Shown here: one piece after another, positions 34,701 through 47,242 of the stretch
How positions within the stretch are numbered: position 1 is the stretch's first letter
Layout of the letters: every line of letters begins with the position of its first letter
Source of the DNA: Nansenia antarctica
Lineage: Eukaryota; Chordata; Actinopteri; Argentiniformes; Microstomatidae
Reading direction: 5' to 3'
NCBI GenBank assembly: GCA_963989245.1
Contig: OZ022349.1
Span: 27,985,533 to 28,049,532 of the forward strand
Length of the DNA: 64,000 bases
The notes under the pieces: generated by a model
Told to the model about the DNA's origin: nothing
Databases searched by the model: none
Seen by the model: only the letters and a program-made list of their open reading frames with translations
Position numbers and translations under genes: made by a program

Positions 34701-35328
34701 GTCTACTTTACGATCTTTAGATCCCCCATTAGCTATACTGTATAATAACTGTTACTGATTTGTTTGATTCTCCATCCCTCCAGGTGAGCATCTCTTCCAA
34801 CTTATCAAGGAAACTCACCCCAGTCTAGCTGCCAAGGTCACAGGGATGCTGCTGGAGATGGACAACGAAGAACTTCTCTACATGCAGGAGGCTCCAGAGT
34901 TCCTGAGCTCCAAGGTGGATGCAGCGGTCGCTGCGCTGCAGGCACACTGGTCCCAGGTCCCCATGCAGCAGCAGCAGCCTGCTTCGCTGACTGCCTCCAT
35001 GCTGGCCGCCACTCCTCCTGAGGAGCGGAAACAGCTGCTGGGTGAGTCTACTTTACGATCTTTAGATCCCCCATTAGCTATACTGTATAATAACTGTTAC
35101 TGATTTGTTTGATTCTCCATCCCTTCAGGTGAGCATCTCTTCCAACTTATCAAGGAAACTCACCCCAGTCTAGCTGCCAAGGTCACAGGGATGCTGCTGG
35201 AGATGGACAACGAAGAACTTCTCTACATGCTGGAGGCTCCAGAGTTCCTGAGCTCCAAGGTGGATGATGCGGTCGCTGCGCTGCAGGCACACTGGGCTAA
35301 GGAGGCTGCACAGAAGTCTGACCCCTGA
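31715..35328 (+). CDS. PABPC1-like copy 7, six MLLE domains, 990 aa
   Basis: Exons are 31715-32566, 32686-33307, five internal MLLE exons and terminal 35129-35328. RRM1-4 match copy 5 (S307T, R366H). The C-terminal array is a hybrid: the first three MLLE units match copy 5, the last two and the terminal exon match copies 4/6, including the early TGA stop (35326-35328). The hybrid structure is direct evidence of crossover between MLLE exons of different copies. The reading frame is intact throughout. Confidence 0.85.
33395..35128 (+). repeat. MLLE exon-intron array of copy 7 (5 internal units, hybrid)
   Basis: Internal exons are 33395-33652, 33740-34003, 34091-34348, 34436-34696 and 34784-35041. 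Units 1-3 have 4, 6 and 4 Gln with LATTPP in unit 1 (copy 5 type). Units 4-5 have ARQGHW and YMQEAPE (copy 4/6 type). The switch point lies between about 34,260 and 34,580. Confidence 0.9.
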
Positions 35329-35337
35329 CCAGCTTGA

Positions 35338-36825
35338 GTTCAATGAGACTAAGACAAGGGATGGAAATCCAGACATTTAAAACCTACTCCTACAACATTT
35401 AAACATCTTTTAACATAGAACAGCTTTTGCTATATTTTTTGATATTACAGTATTAATAAATTATTTCATTACCAAATGAACAAAATGTACTCTGCTATGT
35501 CTGAGTGTCCTTTACTGTGTCAGTGATCAGAATATCAACAGTGTGGTCCTGTAGAGAAAGACTTGATAGCTCTGCATTTTGGATTGTACATTTTGGAAAG
35601 TCATTTGGAAAGTCATTAAATACCGCTGACTGTGATCAATTCTCAAACTATCTTCAGAGGCCAATACATCTCTGTGCTTCTAGATCTGGGCCAAACAATA
35701 ACATTTGAGATCAGCAAGATTTGTTTACCTCTATTTGATTAATCTCATTTTGGAAAACTAAGTAAGAGCTTTTATTCAAGTGCAGTGGGCTCATTTATTA
35801 TACAGTATACAATCGTTCAATCATTTGTTATACACTATTAAAAAAAAAATCCATTCTGTTTGCAAGATAGGACTTTGATTTCACTAACTAGTCATTTCAT
35901 TTACTACACATTATTGAAAAGGGATCGCTATTCTGTAGCCGTCATCAAACATCAAAACATCTCTGTGTTTATAGATCTGGGAACAAACAATACGATTTGA
36001 AACTAGGGATGTACCTGAATACGAAAATGTTATTCAGAAAAGCATAAATAATGCAATACACATACAGTTTCTAGTTGCTCATTATTATTCTGAAAAATTT
36101 TCAATATTGACATCAACGCAATCAGTCATTATGTTTCTTAAATCAATTCATATAATTGTGGATGGCCACAAGATAAAAATGCCCATTATGTTTGCGATAT
36201 ATGAGTTTGATTTCACTAACTAACTAGTCATTTAATTCACTACACATTATTGACCGAGTCAGCGCAGAGCAGGCAGCGAGAACAAATTCCACCGGCTTTG
36301 GTCGTGTGACTAATAAACTATCTATCTATCTATCTATCATAAGAAATGCATTGCTTCTTTAGGGTCTTTGATGAAAACAGTGCTTCTGATATATATAGTA
36401 AATATGTGCAAAATACTTTTCTCCTCCGAATATCTATTCACTCCATACTGTATGTGGTTCAGAGTGCACCAAATACATCTCCTAGCGAAGGTCTCCTGAA
36501 CCCCAACATGGGTGAACAACCCAAACTCTGTACAACATACACTGCTAACTACAGCCCTTCAGGTAACAATGAGTAGTTAACATTATTTGCATATAGAAAT
36601 GTAGATATAACATCAAGGATTTCTATGGGTACACAGTTGAGAATGTGATGATGTAACAAACGAGGACCACACAACTGGGGTTCTAGAACCAGTTCTAGTG
36701 TAAACAACAGTGTTATGATTTAAATGACCTGCAATTCCTCTGCATAGAGCACACATTTGATTATTATCAAGAATATCCAAAGCTAAAATATTAGGGTTAG
36801 GAGAAGTTTTCTAACATAACTAAAT
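35338..36825 (+). other. PABP spacer 7/8
   Basis: 1,488 bp; AATAAA at 35455-35460. Matches spacers 4/5 and 6/7 ((CTAT)5, GTAGAGAAAGAC). No gene is seen. Confidence 0.7.
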
Positions 36826-39800
36826 ATGGCCTGTATGTTGTATGTTGGAGATCTCCACCAGGATACCACTGAGACAATGTTGGATGAGAAATTCAGCTCT
36901 GCAGGTGCAACTACCATCCGAGTGTGCAGGGACAAGATCACCCAACGATCCTTGGGGTATGCCTATGTCAACTTTCAACAGCACGCTGATGCAGAGCTGG
37001 CTCTGGAAACGATGAACTTTGATGACCTCCAAGGAAGACCTATGCGCATCATGTGGTTTCAGCTTGACCCTTCACTGAGGAAGAGTGGGGTAGGCAATGT
37101 TTTCCTCAAGAACTTGGAGGAATCTATTGACAGCCAGGCCCTCTACGACACGTTTTCTACATTTGGAAAGGTCCTTTCCTGTAAGGTGGTTTGTGATGAG
37201 AATGGCCAATCTAAAGGCCATGCCTATGTGCAATATGAGTGCCAGGAGGCTGCTGAGAGAGCCATTAAGAGGCTGAATGGCATGTTGTTCAATGACAAAC
37301 CAGTGTTTATTGGACACTTCAAATCTAACAAAGAACGAGAGGCTGAACATGGAGCCAGGGCCAGAGAGTTCACCAATGTGTACATAAAAAACCATGGCAA
37401 GGATATGGATGACCAAAAACTGAAGGAAAAGTTTGAAATATATGGACCAACCCAGAGAGTCCGGGTCATGACTGATGTCAAGGGTCAGTCCAGGGGTTTC
37501 GGTTTTGTTTGCTTCGAAAGGCATGAGGACGCCCAGAAGGCTGTCGACGACATGAATGGTCAGAACATCGACGGGAGAAAGGTCTACGTGGGCCGTGCCC
37601 AGAAGAGAAGAGAGCGCCAGACCGCGCTGAAGCACCGGTTTGAACACATGAAGCATGAGCGTATGACCAGATACCAGGTTTGTGGCCTCCAGTTCTCTGA
37701 TACTAACACAGAAGTTTATACTATTTACACATAGTTATTGTTGATGTATTTGAGGTATGAAAAACATCTCACTAAACAGGTTTTTTCGCTTACCAGGGTG
37801 TCAATCTGTACGTGAAGAACCTGGATGATGGCTGGGACGATGAGCGTCTGCACAGAGCGTTCACCTCCTTCGGAACGATCACCAGTGCGAAGGTGATGAT
37901 GGAAGGTCAACGCAGCAAGGGCTTCGGCTTCGTGCGCTTCTCCTCCCCCGAGGACGCCACCAAGGCCATGACTGAGATGAACGGCCGCGTCGTGGCCAAC
38001 AAGCCGTTGTATGTGGCCCTGGCCCGGAGCAGGAAGGACCACCAAGCACACCAACAGGCGTTTATCACAGAAGAGTACAGTGTCTGCGGCATGCCCGACC
38101 TAGTCATCGACCCCTACCAGCCTGCTCCACCGTCTGGATATGTCATGGCTCCCGTTCCACAGCCCCAGACCTGTGGTGGTACTACCTACTACCTCACCAA
38201 CCAGCTGGATCAACTGAGACCTCCTCCTGGCTGGGCCACCCAGAGTGTGCAACCTCAGTACTTCCAGAACATGCCCTCCTACATCATGCCTCACTACCCA
38301 CAGCAGCACATGGCTCCTCCCCAGCTCCAGGTCCCCATGCAGCAGCAGCAGCAGCCTGCTTCGCTGACTGCCTCCATGCTGGCCGCCACTCCTCCTGAGG
38401 AGCGGAAACAGCTGCTGGGTGAGTCTACTTTACGATCTTTAGATCCCCCATTAGCTATACTGTATAATAACTGTTACTGATTTGTTTGATTCTCCATCCC
38501 TCCAGGTGAGCATCTCTTCCAACTTATCAAGGAAACTCACCCCAGTCTAGCTGCCAAGGTCACAGGGATGCTGCTGGAGATGGACAACGAAGAACTTCTC
38601 TACATGCTGGAGGCTCCAGAGTTCCTGAGCTCCAAGGTGGATGCAGCGGTCGCTGCTCTGCAGGCACACTGGTCCCAGGTCCCCATGCAGCAGCAGCAGC
38701 CTGCTTCGCTGACTGCCTCCATGCTGGCCACCACTCCTCCTGAGGAGCGGAAACAGCTGCTGGGTGAGTCTACTTTACGATCTTTAGATCCCCCATTAGC
38801 TATACTGTATAATAACTGTTACTGATTTGTTTGATTCTCCATCCCTCCAGGTGAGCATCTCTTCCAACTTATCAAGGAAACTCACCCCAGTCTAGCTGCC
38901 AAGGTCACAGGGATGCTGCTGGAGATGGACAACGAAGAACTTCTCTACATGCTGGAGGCTCCAGAGTTCCTGAGCTCCAAGGTGGATGCAGCGGTCGCTG
39001 CGCTGCAGGCACACTGGTCCCAGGTCCCCATGCAGCAGCAGCAGCAGCAGCCTGCTTCGCTGACTGCCTCCATGCTGGCCGCCACTCCTCCTGAGGAGCG
39101 GAAACAGCTGCTGGGTGAGTCTACTTTACGATCTTTAGATCCCCCATTAGCTATAATGTATAATAACTGTTACTGATTTGTTTGATTCTCCATCCCTCCA
39201 GGTGAGCATCTCTTCCAACTTATCAAGGAAACTCACCCCAGTCTAGCTGCCAAGGTCACAGGGATGCTGCTGGAGATGGACAACGAAGAACTTCTCTACA
39301 TGCTGGAGGCTCCAGAGTTCCTGAGCTCCAAGGTGGATGCAGCGGTCGCTGCGCTGCAGGCACACTGGTCCCAGGTCCCCATGCAGCAGCAGCAGCCTGC
39401 TTCGCTGACTGCCTCCATGCTGGCCGCCACTCCTCCTGAGGAGCGGAAACAGCTGCTGGGTGAGTCTACTTTACGATCTTTAGATCCCCCATTAGCTATA
39501 CTGTATAATAACTGTTACTGATTTGTTTGATTCTCCATCCCTCCAGGTGAGCATCTCTTCCAACTTATCAAGGAAACTCACCCCAGTCTAGCTGCCAAGG
39601 TCACAGGGATGCTGCTGGAGATGGACAACGAAGAACTTCTCTACATGCTGGAGGCTCCAGAGTTCCTGAGCTCCAAGGTGGATGCAGCGGTCGCTGCGCT
39701 GCAGGCACACTGGTCCCAGGTCCCCATGCAGCAGCAGCCTGCTTCGCTGACTGCCTCCATGCTGGCCGCCACTCCTCCTGAGGAGCGGAAACAGCTGCTG

Positions 39801-40793
39801 GGTGAGTCTACTTTACGATCTTTAGATCCCCCATTAGCTATACTGTATAATAACTGTTACTGATTTGTTTGATTCTCCATCCCTCCAGGTGAGCATCTCT
39901 TCCAACTTATCAAGGATACTCACCCCAGTCTAGCTGCCAAGGTCACAGGGATGCTGCTGGAGATGGACAACGAAGAACTTCTCTACATGCTGGAGGCTCC
40001 AGAGTTCCTGAGCTCCAAGGTGGATGCAGCGGTCGCTGCGCTGCAGGCACACTGGTCCCAGGTCCCCATGCAGCAGCAGCAGCAGCCTGCTTCGCTGACT
40101 GCCTCCATGCTGGCCGCCACTCCTCCTGAGGAGCGGAAACAGCTGCTGGGTGAGTCTACTTTACGATCTTTAGATCCCCCATTAGCTATACTGTATAATA
40201 ACTGTTACTGATTTGTTTGATTCTCCATCCCTCCAGGTGAGCATCTCTTCCAACTTATCAAGGAAACTCACCCCAGTCTAGCTGCCAAGGTCACAGGGAT
40301 GCTGCTGGAGATGGACAACGAAGAACTTCTCTACATGCTGGAGGCTCCAGAGTTCCTGAGCTCCAAGGTGGATGCAGCGGTCGCTGCGCTGCAGGCACAC
40401 TGGTCCCAGGTCCCCATGCAGCAGCAGCAGCAGCCTGCTTCGCTGACTGCCTCCATGCTGGCCGCCACTCCTCCTGAGGAGCGGAAACAGCTGCTGGGTG
40501 AGTCTACTTTACGATCTTTAGATCCCCCATTAGCTATACTGTATAATAACTGTTACTGATTTGTTTGATTCTCCATCCCTCCAGGCGAGCATCTCTTCCA
40601 ACTTATCAAGGAAACTCACCCCAGTCTAGCTGCCAAGGTCACAGGGATGCTGCTGGAGATGGACAACGAAGAACTTCTCTACATGCTGGAGGCTCCAGAG
40701 TTCCTGAGCTCCAAGGTGGATGATGCGGTCGCTGCGCTGCAGGCACACTGGGCTAAGGAGGCTGCACAGAAGTCTGACCCCCGACCAGCTTGA
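36826..40793 (+). CDS. PABPC1-like copy 8, seven MLLE domains, 1,079 aa
   Basis: Exons are 36826-37677, 37797-38418, six internal MLLE exons and terminal 40585-40793. RRM1-4 are of the copy 5/7 type. The terminal exon has the DDAV variant and full-length tail (ends DPRPA), unlike copies 5 and 7, so its 3' end came from another copy. The last acceptor is followed by GCGAGC instead of GTGAGC; the split codon still reads Gly, so this is silent. All frames and splice sites are intact. Confidence 0.85.
38506..40584 (+). repeat. MLLE exon-intron array of copy 8 (6 internal units)
   Basis: Internal exons are 38506-38763, 38851-39114, 39202-39459, 39547-39801, 39889-40149 and 40237-40497, with 4, 6, 4, 3, 5 and 5 Gln. 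This is the same order as the first six units of copy 5, including AAGGATACT in the fifth. The intron after the sixth lacks the TTTACAATC marker of copy 5, so homology to copy 5 ends there. Confidence 0.9.
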
Positions 40794-42771
40794 GTTCAAT
40801 GAGACTAAGACAAGGGATGGAAATCCAGACATTTAAAACCTACTCCTACAACATTTAAACATCTTTTAACATAGAACAGCTTTTGCTATATTTTTTGATA
40901 TTACAGTATTAATAAATTATTTCATTACCAAATGAACAAAATGTACTCTGCTATGTCTGAGTGTCCTTTACTGTGTCAGTGATCAGAATATCAACAGTGT
41001 GGTCCTGTAGAGAGAGACTTGATAGCTCTGCATTTTGGATTGTACATTTTGGAAAGTCATTTGGAAAGTCATTAAATACCGCTGACTGTGATCAATTCTC
41101 AAACTATCTTCAGAGGCCAATACATCTCTGTGCTTCTAGATCTGGGCCAAACAATAACATTTGAGATCAGCAAGATTTGTTTACCTCTATTTGATTAATC
41201 TCATTTTGGAAAACTAAGTAAGAGCTTTTATTCAAGTGCAGTGGGCTCATTTATTATACAGTATACAATCGTTCAATCATTTGTTATACACTATTAAAAA
41301 AAAATCCATTCTGTTTGCAAGATAGAATAGAATAGAATAGAATAGACTTTATTGTCGTTGTACAGTTGCCTATACAATGAAATTGTAGTGGCTCTTCCGA
41401 AGGTGCAAAAAAAACACAAAACATATTCACATATTCACAAACATATACACATATAAGATAAACATTTATGAACATGTCTTATGTTTACTGTTCAGTGTTC
41501 TGATGGTCCATGGGTAGAAACTGTTGGACAGGCTGTTTGTTCTAGCCTTTATGCTCCTGTACCTCACTCCAGAGCGCATCAGGCTGAACAGGTGGTGACC
41601 AGGGTGGAGGTGGTCTTTAAGAATCCTTCCTGCTCTGGAGAGGCACCGAGAGCGTGCCACGTCATCCAGGGAGGGCAGGGGACAGCCGATTATTTTTTCC
41701 GCTGACTTCACCACTCTCTGCAGTCTCTTTTTGTCCACTACTTTGCAGCCAGCGTACCATGCTGTGATGGAGAATGTCAGCACACTCTCAATGATGGAGT
41801 GGTAGAAGGTTACCAGATAGGACTTTGATTTCACTAACTAGTCATTTCATTTACTACACATTATTGAAAAGGGATCGCTATTCTGTAGCCGTCATCAAAC
41901 ATCAAAACATCTCTGTGTTTATAGATCTGGGAACAAACAATACGATTTGAAACTAGGGATGTACCTGAATACGAAAATGTTATTCAGAAAAGCATAAATA
42001 ATGCAATACACATACAGTTTCTAGTTGCTCATTATTATTCTGAAAAAATTTCAATATTGACATCAACGCAATCAGTCATTATGTTTCTTAAATCAATTCA
42101 TATAATTGTGGATGGCCACAAGATAAAAATGCCCATTATGTTTGCGATATATGAGTTTGATTTCACTAACTAACTAGTCATTTAATTCACTACACATTAT
42201 TGACCGAGTCAGCGCAGAGCAGGCAGCGAGAACAAATTCCACCGGCTTTGGTCGTGTGACTAATAAACTATCTATCTATCTATCATAAGAAATGCTTTGC
42301 TTCTTTAGGGTCTTTGATGAAAACAGTGCTTCTGATATATATAGTAAATATGTGCAAAATACTTTTCTCCTCCGAATATCTATTCACTCCATACTGTATG
42401 TGGTTCAGAGTGCACCAAATACATCTCCTAGCGAAGGTCTCCTGAACCCCAACATGGGTGAACAACCCAAACTCTGTACAACATACACTGCTAGCTACAG
42501 CCCTTCAGGTAACAATGAGTAGTTAACATTATTTGCATATAGAAATGTAGATATAACATCAAGGATTTCTATGGGTACACAGTTGAGAATGTGATGATGT
42601 ACCAAACGAGGACCACACAACTGGGGTTCTAGAACCAGTTCTAGTGTAAACAACAGTGTTATGATTTAAATGACCTGCAATTCCTCTGCATAGAGCACAC
42701 ATTTGATTATTATCAAGAATATCCAAAGCTAAAATATTAGGGTTAGGAGAAGTTTTCTAACATAACTAAAT
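40794..42771 (+). other. PABP spacer 8/9 with truncated LINE insert
   Basis: 1,978 bp; AATAAA at 40911-40916. It contains the same 495-bp LINE insert at the same site as spacer 2/3, and the GTACCAAAC marker near 42,599. The A-run upstream is one base longer than in spacer 2/3. Confidence 0.75.
41326..41820 (-). mobile_element. 5'-truncated non-LTR LINE fragment, same insertion as at 11.2 kb
   Basis: Identical length (495 bp with one duplication), orientation, AATAG tail, truncation point and AGATAG target duplication (41320-41325, 41815-41820) as the 11224-11718 copy. It differs by a few substitutions, for example in the last codons of the RT tail. Independent insertion is very unlikely, so the two spacers share descent. 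Confidence 0.85.
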
Positions 42772-45700
42772 ATGGCCTGTATGTTGTATGTTGGAGATCT
42801 CCACCAGGATACCACTGAGACAATGTTGGATGAGAAATTCAGCTCTGCAGGTGCAACTACCATCCGAGTGTGCAGGGACAAGATCACCCAACGATCCTTG
42901 GGGTATGCCTATGTCAACTTTCAACAGCACGCTGATGCAGAGCTTGCTCTGGAAACGATGAACTTTGATTACCTCCAAGGAAGACCTATGCGCATCATGT
43001 GGTTTCAGCTTGACCCTTCACTGAGGAAGAGTGGGGTAGGCAATGTTTTCCTCAAGAACTTGGAGGAATCTATTGACAGCCAGGCCCTCTACGACACGTT
43101 TTCTACATTTGGAAAGGTCCTTTCCTGTAAGGTGGTTTGTGATGAGAATGGCCAATCTAAAGGCCATGCCTATGTGCAATATGAGTGCCAGGAGGCTGCT
43201 GAGAGAGCCATTAAGAGGCTGAATGGCATGCTGTTCAATGACAAACCAGTGTTTATTGGACACTTCAAATCTAACAAAGAACGAGAGGCTGAACATGGAG
43301 CCAGGGCCAGAGAGTTCACCAATGTGTACATAAAAAACCATGGCAAGGATATGGATGACCAAAAACTGAAGGAAAAGTTTGAAATATATGGACCAACCCA
43401 GAGAGTCCGGGTCATGACTGATGTCAAGGGTCAGTCCAGGGGTTTCGGTTTTGTTTGCTTCGAAAGGCATGAGGACGCCCAGAAGGCTGTCGACGACATG
43501 AATGGTCAGAACATCGACGGGAGAAAGGTCTACGTGGGCCGTGCCCAGAAGAGAAGAGAGCGCCAGACCGTGCTGAAGCACCGGTTTGAACACATGAAGC
43601 ATGAGCGTATGACCAGATACCAGGTTTGTGGCCTCCAGTTCTCTGATACTAACACAGAAGTTGATACTATTTACACATAGTTATTGTTGATGTATTTGAG
43701 GTATGAAAAACATCTCACTAAACAGGTTTTTTCGCTTACCAGGGTGTCAATCTGTACGTGAAGAACCTGGATGATGGCTGGGACGATGAGCGTCTGCACC
43801 GAGCGTTCTCCTCCTTCGGAACGATCACCAGTGCGAAGGTGATGATGGAAGGTCAACGCAGCAAGGGCTTCGGCTTCGTGCGCTTCTCCTCCCCCGAGGA
43901 CGCCACCAAGGCCATGACTGAGATGAACGGCCGCGTCGTGGCCAACAAGCCGTTGTATGTGGCCCTGGCCCGGAGCAGGAAGGACCGCCAAGCACACCAA
44001 CAGGCGTTTATCACAGAAGAGTACAGTGTCTGCGGCATGCCCGACCTAGTCATCGACCCCTACCAGCCTGCTCCACCGTCTGGATACGTCATGGCTCCCG
44101 TTCCACAGCCCCAGACCTGTGGTGGTACTACCTACTACCTCACCAACCAGCTGGATCAACTGAGACCTCCTCCTGGCTGGGCCACCCAGAGTGTGCAACC
44201 TCAGTACTTCCAGAACATGCCCTCCTACATCATGCCTCACTACCCACAGCAGCACATGGCTCCTCCCCAGCTCCAGGTCCCCATGCAGCAGCAGCAGCAG
44301 CCTGCTTCGCTGACTGCCTCCATGCTGGCCGCCACTCCTCCTGAGGAGCGGAAACAGCTGCTGGGTGAGTCTACTTTACGATCTTAAGATCCCCCATTAG
44401 CTATACTGTATAATAACTGTTACTGATTTGTTTGATTCTCCATCCCTCCAGGTGAGCATCTCTTCCAACTTATCAAGGAAACTCACCCCAGTCTAGCTGC
44501 CAAGGTCACAGGGATGCTGCTGGAGATGGACAACGAAGAACTTCTCTACATGCTGGAGGCTCCAGAGTTCCTGAGCTCCAAGGTGGATGCAGCGGTCGCT
44601 GCGCTGCAGGCACACTGGTCCCAGGTCCCCATGCAGCAGCAGCAGCAGCCTGCTTCGCTGACTGCCTCCATGCTGGCCGCCACTCCTCCTGAGGAGCGGA
44701 AACAGCTGCTGGGTGAGTCTACTTTACGATCTTTAGATCCCCCATTAGCTATACTGTATAATAACTGTTACTGATTTGTTTGATTCTCCATCCCTCCAGG
44801 TGAGCATCTCTTCCAACTTATCAAGGAAACTCACCCCAGTCTAGCTGCCATGGTCACAGGGATGCTGCTGGAGATGGACAACGAAGAACTTCTCTCTATG
44901 CTGGAGGCTCCAGAGTTCCTGAGCTCCAAGGTGGATGCAGCGGTCGCTGCGCTGCAGGCACACTGGTCCCAGGTCCCCATGCAGCAGCAGCAGCCTGCTT
45001 CGCTGACTGCCTCCATGCTGGCCGCCACTCCTCCTGAGGAGCGGAAACAGCTGCTGGGTGAGTCTACTTTACGATCTTTAGATCCCCCATTAGCTATACT
45101 GTATAATAACTGTTACTGATTTGTTTAATTCTCCATCCCTCCAGGTGAGCATCTCTTCCAACTTATCAAGGAAACTCACCCCAGTCTAGCTGCCAAGGTC
45201 ACAGGGATGCTGCTGGAGATGGACAACGAAGAACTTCTCTACATGCTGGAGGCTCCAGAGTTCCTGAGCTCCAAGGTGGATGCAGCGGTCGCTGCGCTGC
45301 AGGCACACTGGTCCCAGGTCCCCATGCAGCAGCAGCAGCAGCCTGCTTCGCTGACTGCCTCCATGCTGGCCGCCACTCCTCCTGAGGAGCGGAAACAGCT
45401 GCTGGGTGAGTCTACTTTACGATCTTTAGATCCCCCATTAGCTATACTGTATAATAACTGTTACTGATTTGTTTGATTCTCCATCCCTCCAGGTGAGCAT
45501 CTCTTCCAACTTATCAAGGAAACTCACCCCAGTCTAGCTGCCAAGGTCACAGGGATGCTGCTGGAGATGGACAACAAAGAACTTCTCTACATGCTGGAGG
45601 CTCCAGAGTTCCTGAGCTCCAAGGTGGATGCAGCGGTCGCTGCGCTGCAAGCACACTGGTCCCAGGTCCCCATGCTGCAGCAGCAGCAGCCTGCTTCGCT

Positions 45701-46394
45701 GACTGCCTCCATGCTGGCCGCCACTCCTCCTGAGGAGCGGAAACAGCTGCTGGGTGAGTCTACTTTACGATCTTTAGATCCCCCATTAGCTATACTGTAT
45801 AATAACTGTTACTGATTTGTTTGATTCTCCATCCCTCCAGGTGAGCATCTCTTCCAACTTATCAAGGAAACTCACCCCAGTCTAGCTGCCACGGTCACAG
45901 GGATGCTGCTGGAGATGGACAACGAAGAACTTCTCTACATGCTGGAGGCTCCAGAGTTCCTGAGCTCCAAGGTGGATGCAGCGGTCGCTGCGCTGCAGGC
46001 ACACTGGTCCCAGGTCCCAATGCAGCAGCAGCAGCCTGCTTCGCTGACTGCCTCCATGCTGGCCGCCACTCCTCCTGAGGAGCGGAAACAGCTGCTGGGT
46101 GAGTCTACTTTACGATCTTTAGATCCCCCATTAGCTATGCTGTATAATAACTGTTACTGATTTGTTTGATTCTCCATCCCTCCAGGTGAGCATCTCTTCC
46201 AACTTATCAAGGAAACTCACCCCAGTCTAGCTGCCAAGGTCACAGGGATGCTGCTGGAGATGGACAACGAAGAACTTCTCTACATGCTGGAGGCTCCAGA
46301 GTTCCTGAGCTCCAAGGTGGATGATGCGGTCGCTGCGCTGCAGGCACACTGGGCTAAGGAGGCTGCACAGAAGTCTGACCCCCGACCAGCTTGA
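42772..46394 (+). CDS. PABPC1-like copy 9, six MLLE domains, 993 aa
   Basis: Exons are 42772-43623, 43743-44364, five internal MLLE exons and terminal 46186-46394 (DDAV, full tail). RRM1-4 are open; private changes are D67Y near the end of RRM1 and A to V in RQTVLKHRF after RRM3. The intron after the RRM4/linker exon has the palindrome GATCTTAAGATC, shared only with copy 2, whereas the upstream spacer is shared with copy 3, so the copy is a mosaic. Several MLLE units have unusual substitutions. Confidence 0.85.
44452..46185 (+). repeat. MLLE exon-intron array of copy 9 (5 internal units, most divergent)
   Basis: Internal exons are 44452-44712, 44800-45057, 45145-45405, 45493-45753 and 45841-46098. 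Unit 2 has MVTGMLLE for KVTGMLLE and LLSMLEAPE for LLYMLEAPE. Unit 4 has MDNKELL and a CTG (Leu) before the Gln run. Unit 5 has TVTGMLLE. Two of the five have thus lost the signature Lys, which sits in the PAM2-binding helix of the family. Confidence 0.9.
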
Positions 46395-47028
46395 GTTCAA
46401 TGAGACTAAGACAAGGGATGGAAATCCAGACATTTAAAACCTACTCCTACAACATTTAAACATCTTTTAACATAGAACAGCTTTTGCTATATTTTTTGAT
46501 ATTACAGTATTAATAAATTATTTCATTACCAAATGAACAAAATGTACTCTGCTATGTCTGAGTGTCCTTTACTGTGTCAGTGATCAGAATATCAACAGTG
46601 TGGTCCTGTAGAGAGAGACTTGATAGCTCTGCATTTTGGATTGTACATTTTGGAAAGTCATTTGGAAAGTCATTAAATACCGCTGACTGTGATCAATTCT
46701 CAAACTATCTTCAGAGGCCAATACATCTCTGTGCTTCTAGATCTGGGCCAAACAATAACATTTGAGATCAGCAAGATTTGTTTACCTCTATTTGATTAAT
46801 CTCATTTTGGAAAACTAAGTAAGAGCTTTTATTCAAGTGCAGTGGGCTCATTTATTATACAGTATACAATCGTTCAATCATTTGTTATACACTATTAAAA
46901 AAAAATCCATTCTGTTTGCAAGATAGGACTTTGATTTCACTAACTAGTCATTTCATTTACTACACATTAGTGAAAAGGGATCGCTATTCTGTAGCCGTCA
47001 TCAAACATCAAAACATCTCTGTGTTTAT
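46395..47028 (+). other. PABP spacer 9/10, left part
   Basis: Starts as every spacer (AATAAA at 46512-46517) and is cut at GTGTTTAT (47021-47028) by the L2-like LINE. It continues after that element at 56,559. A base change (ACATTAGTG) near 46,965 is private. Confidence 0.7.
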
Positions 47029-47242
47029 TTTTTATTTTTTTTATTTTTTTTTAACCTTTATTTTACCAGGAAGTCACATTGAGGTTAAAACCTCTTTTAC
47101 AAGAGAGACCTGGCCAAGACAGGGTCAAAATAGTAGCTTAAAAAACAGTTCAAATAACAAGACAGGACATAAGACAGTGGCAACAATACAATAGACAAAC
47201 AATGGTAGGGGTATATACAAGGTGATTAAAACATTGAGAAGT

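Larger units (their letters stand above)
29387..39608 (+). repeat. Tandem segmental duplication, period 5,111 bp
   Basis: 29,387-34,497 reappears at 34,498-39,608. MLLE units (29387/34498, 29735/34846), stop/UTR positions, gene starts (31715/36826), RRM4 exon and three MLLE units (33457/38568, 33802/38913, 34153/39264) all match at 5,111. It carries the copy 6 tail plus the 5' two-thirds of copy 7 and created the copy 7 tail and the copy 8 5' part. After it, units at 39609 and 39951 match copy 5 units at 24632 and 24974 (offset 14,977, the sum of 9,866 and 5,111). Confidence 0.85.
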
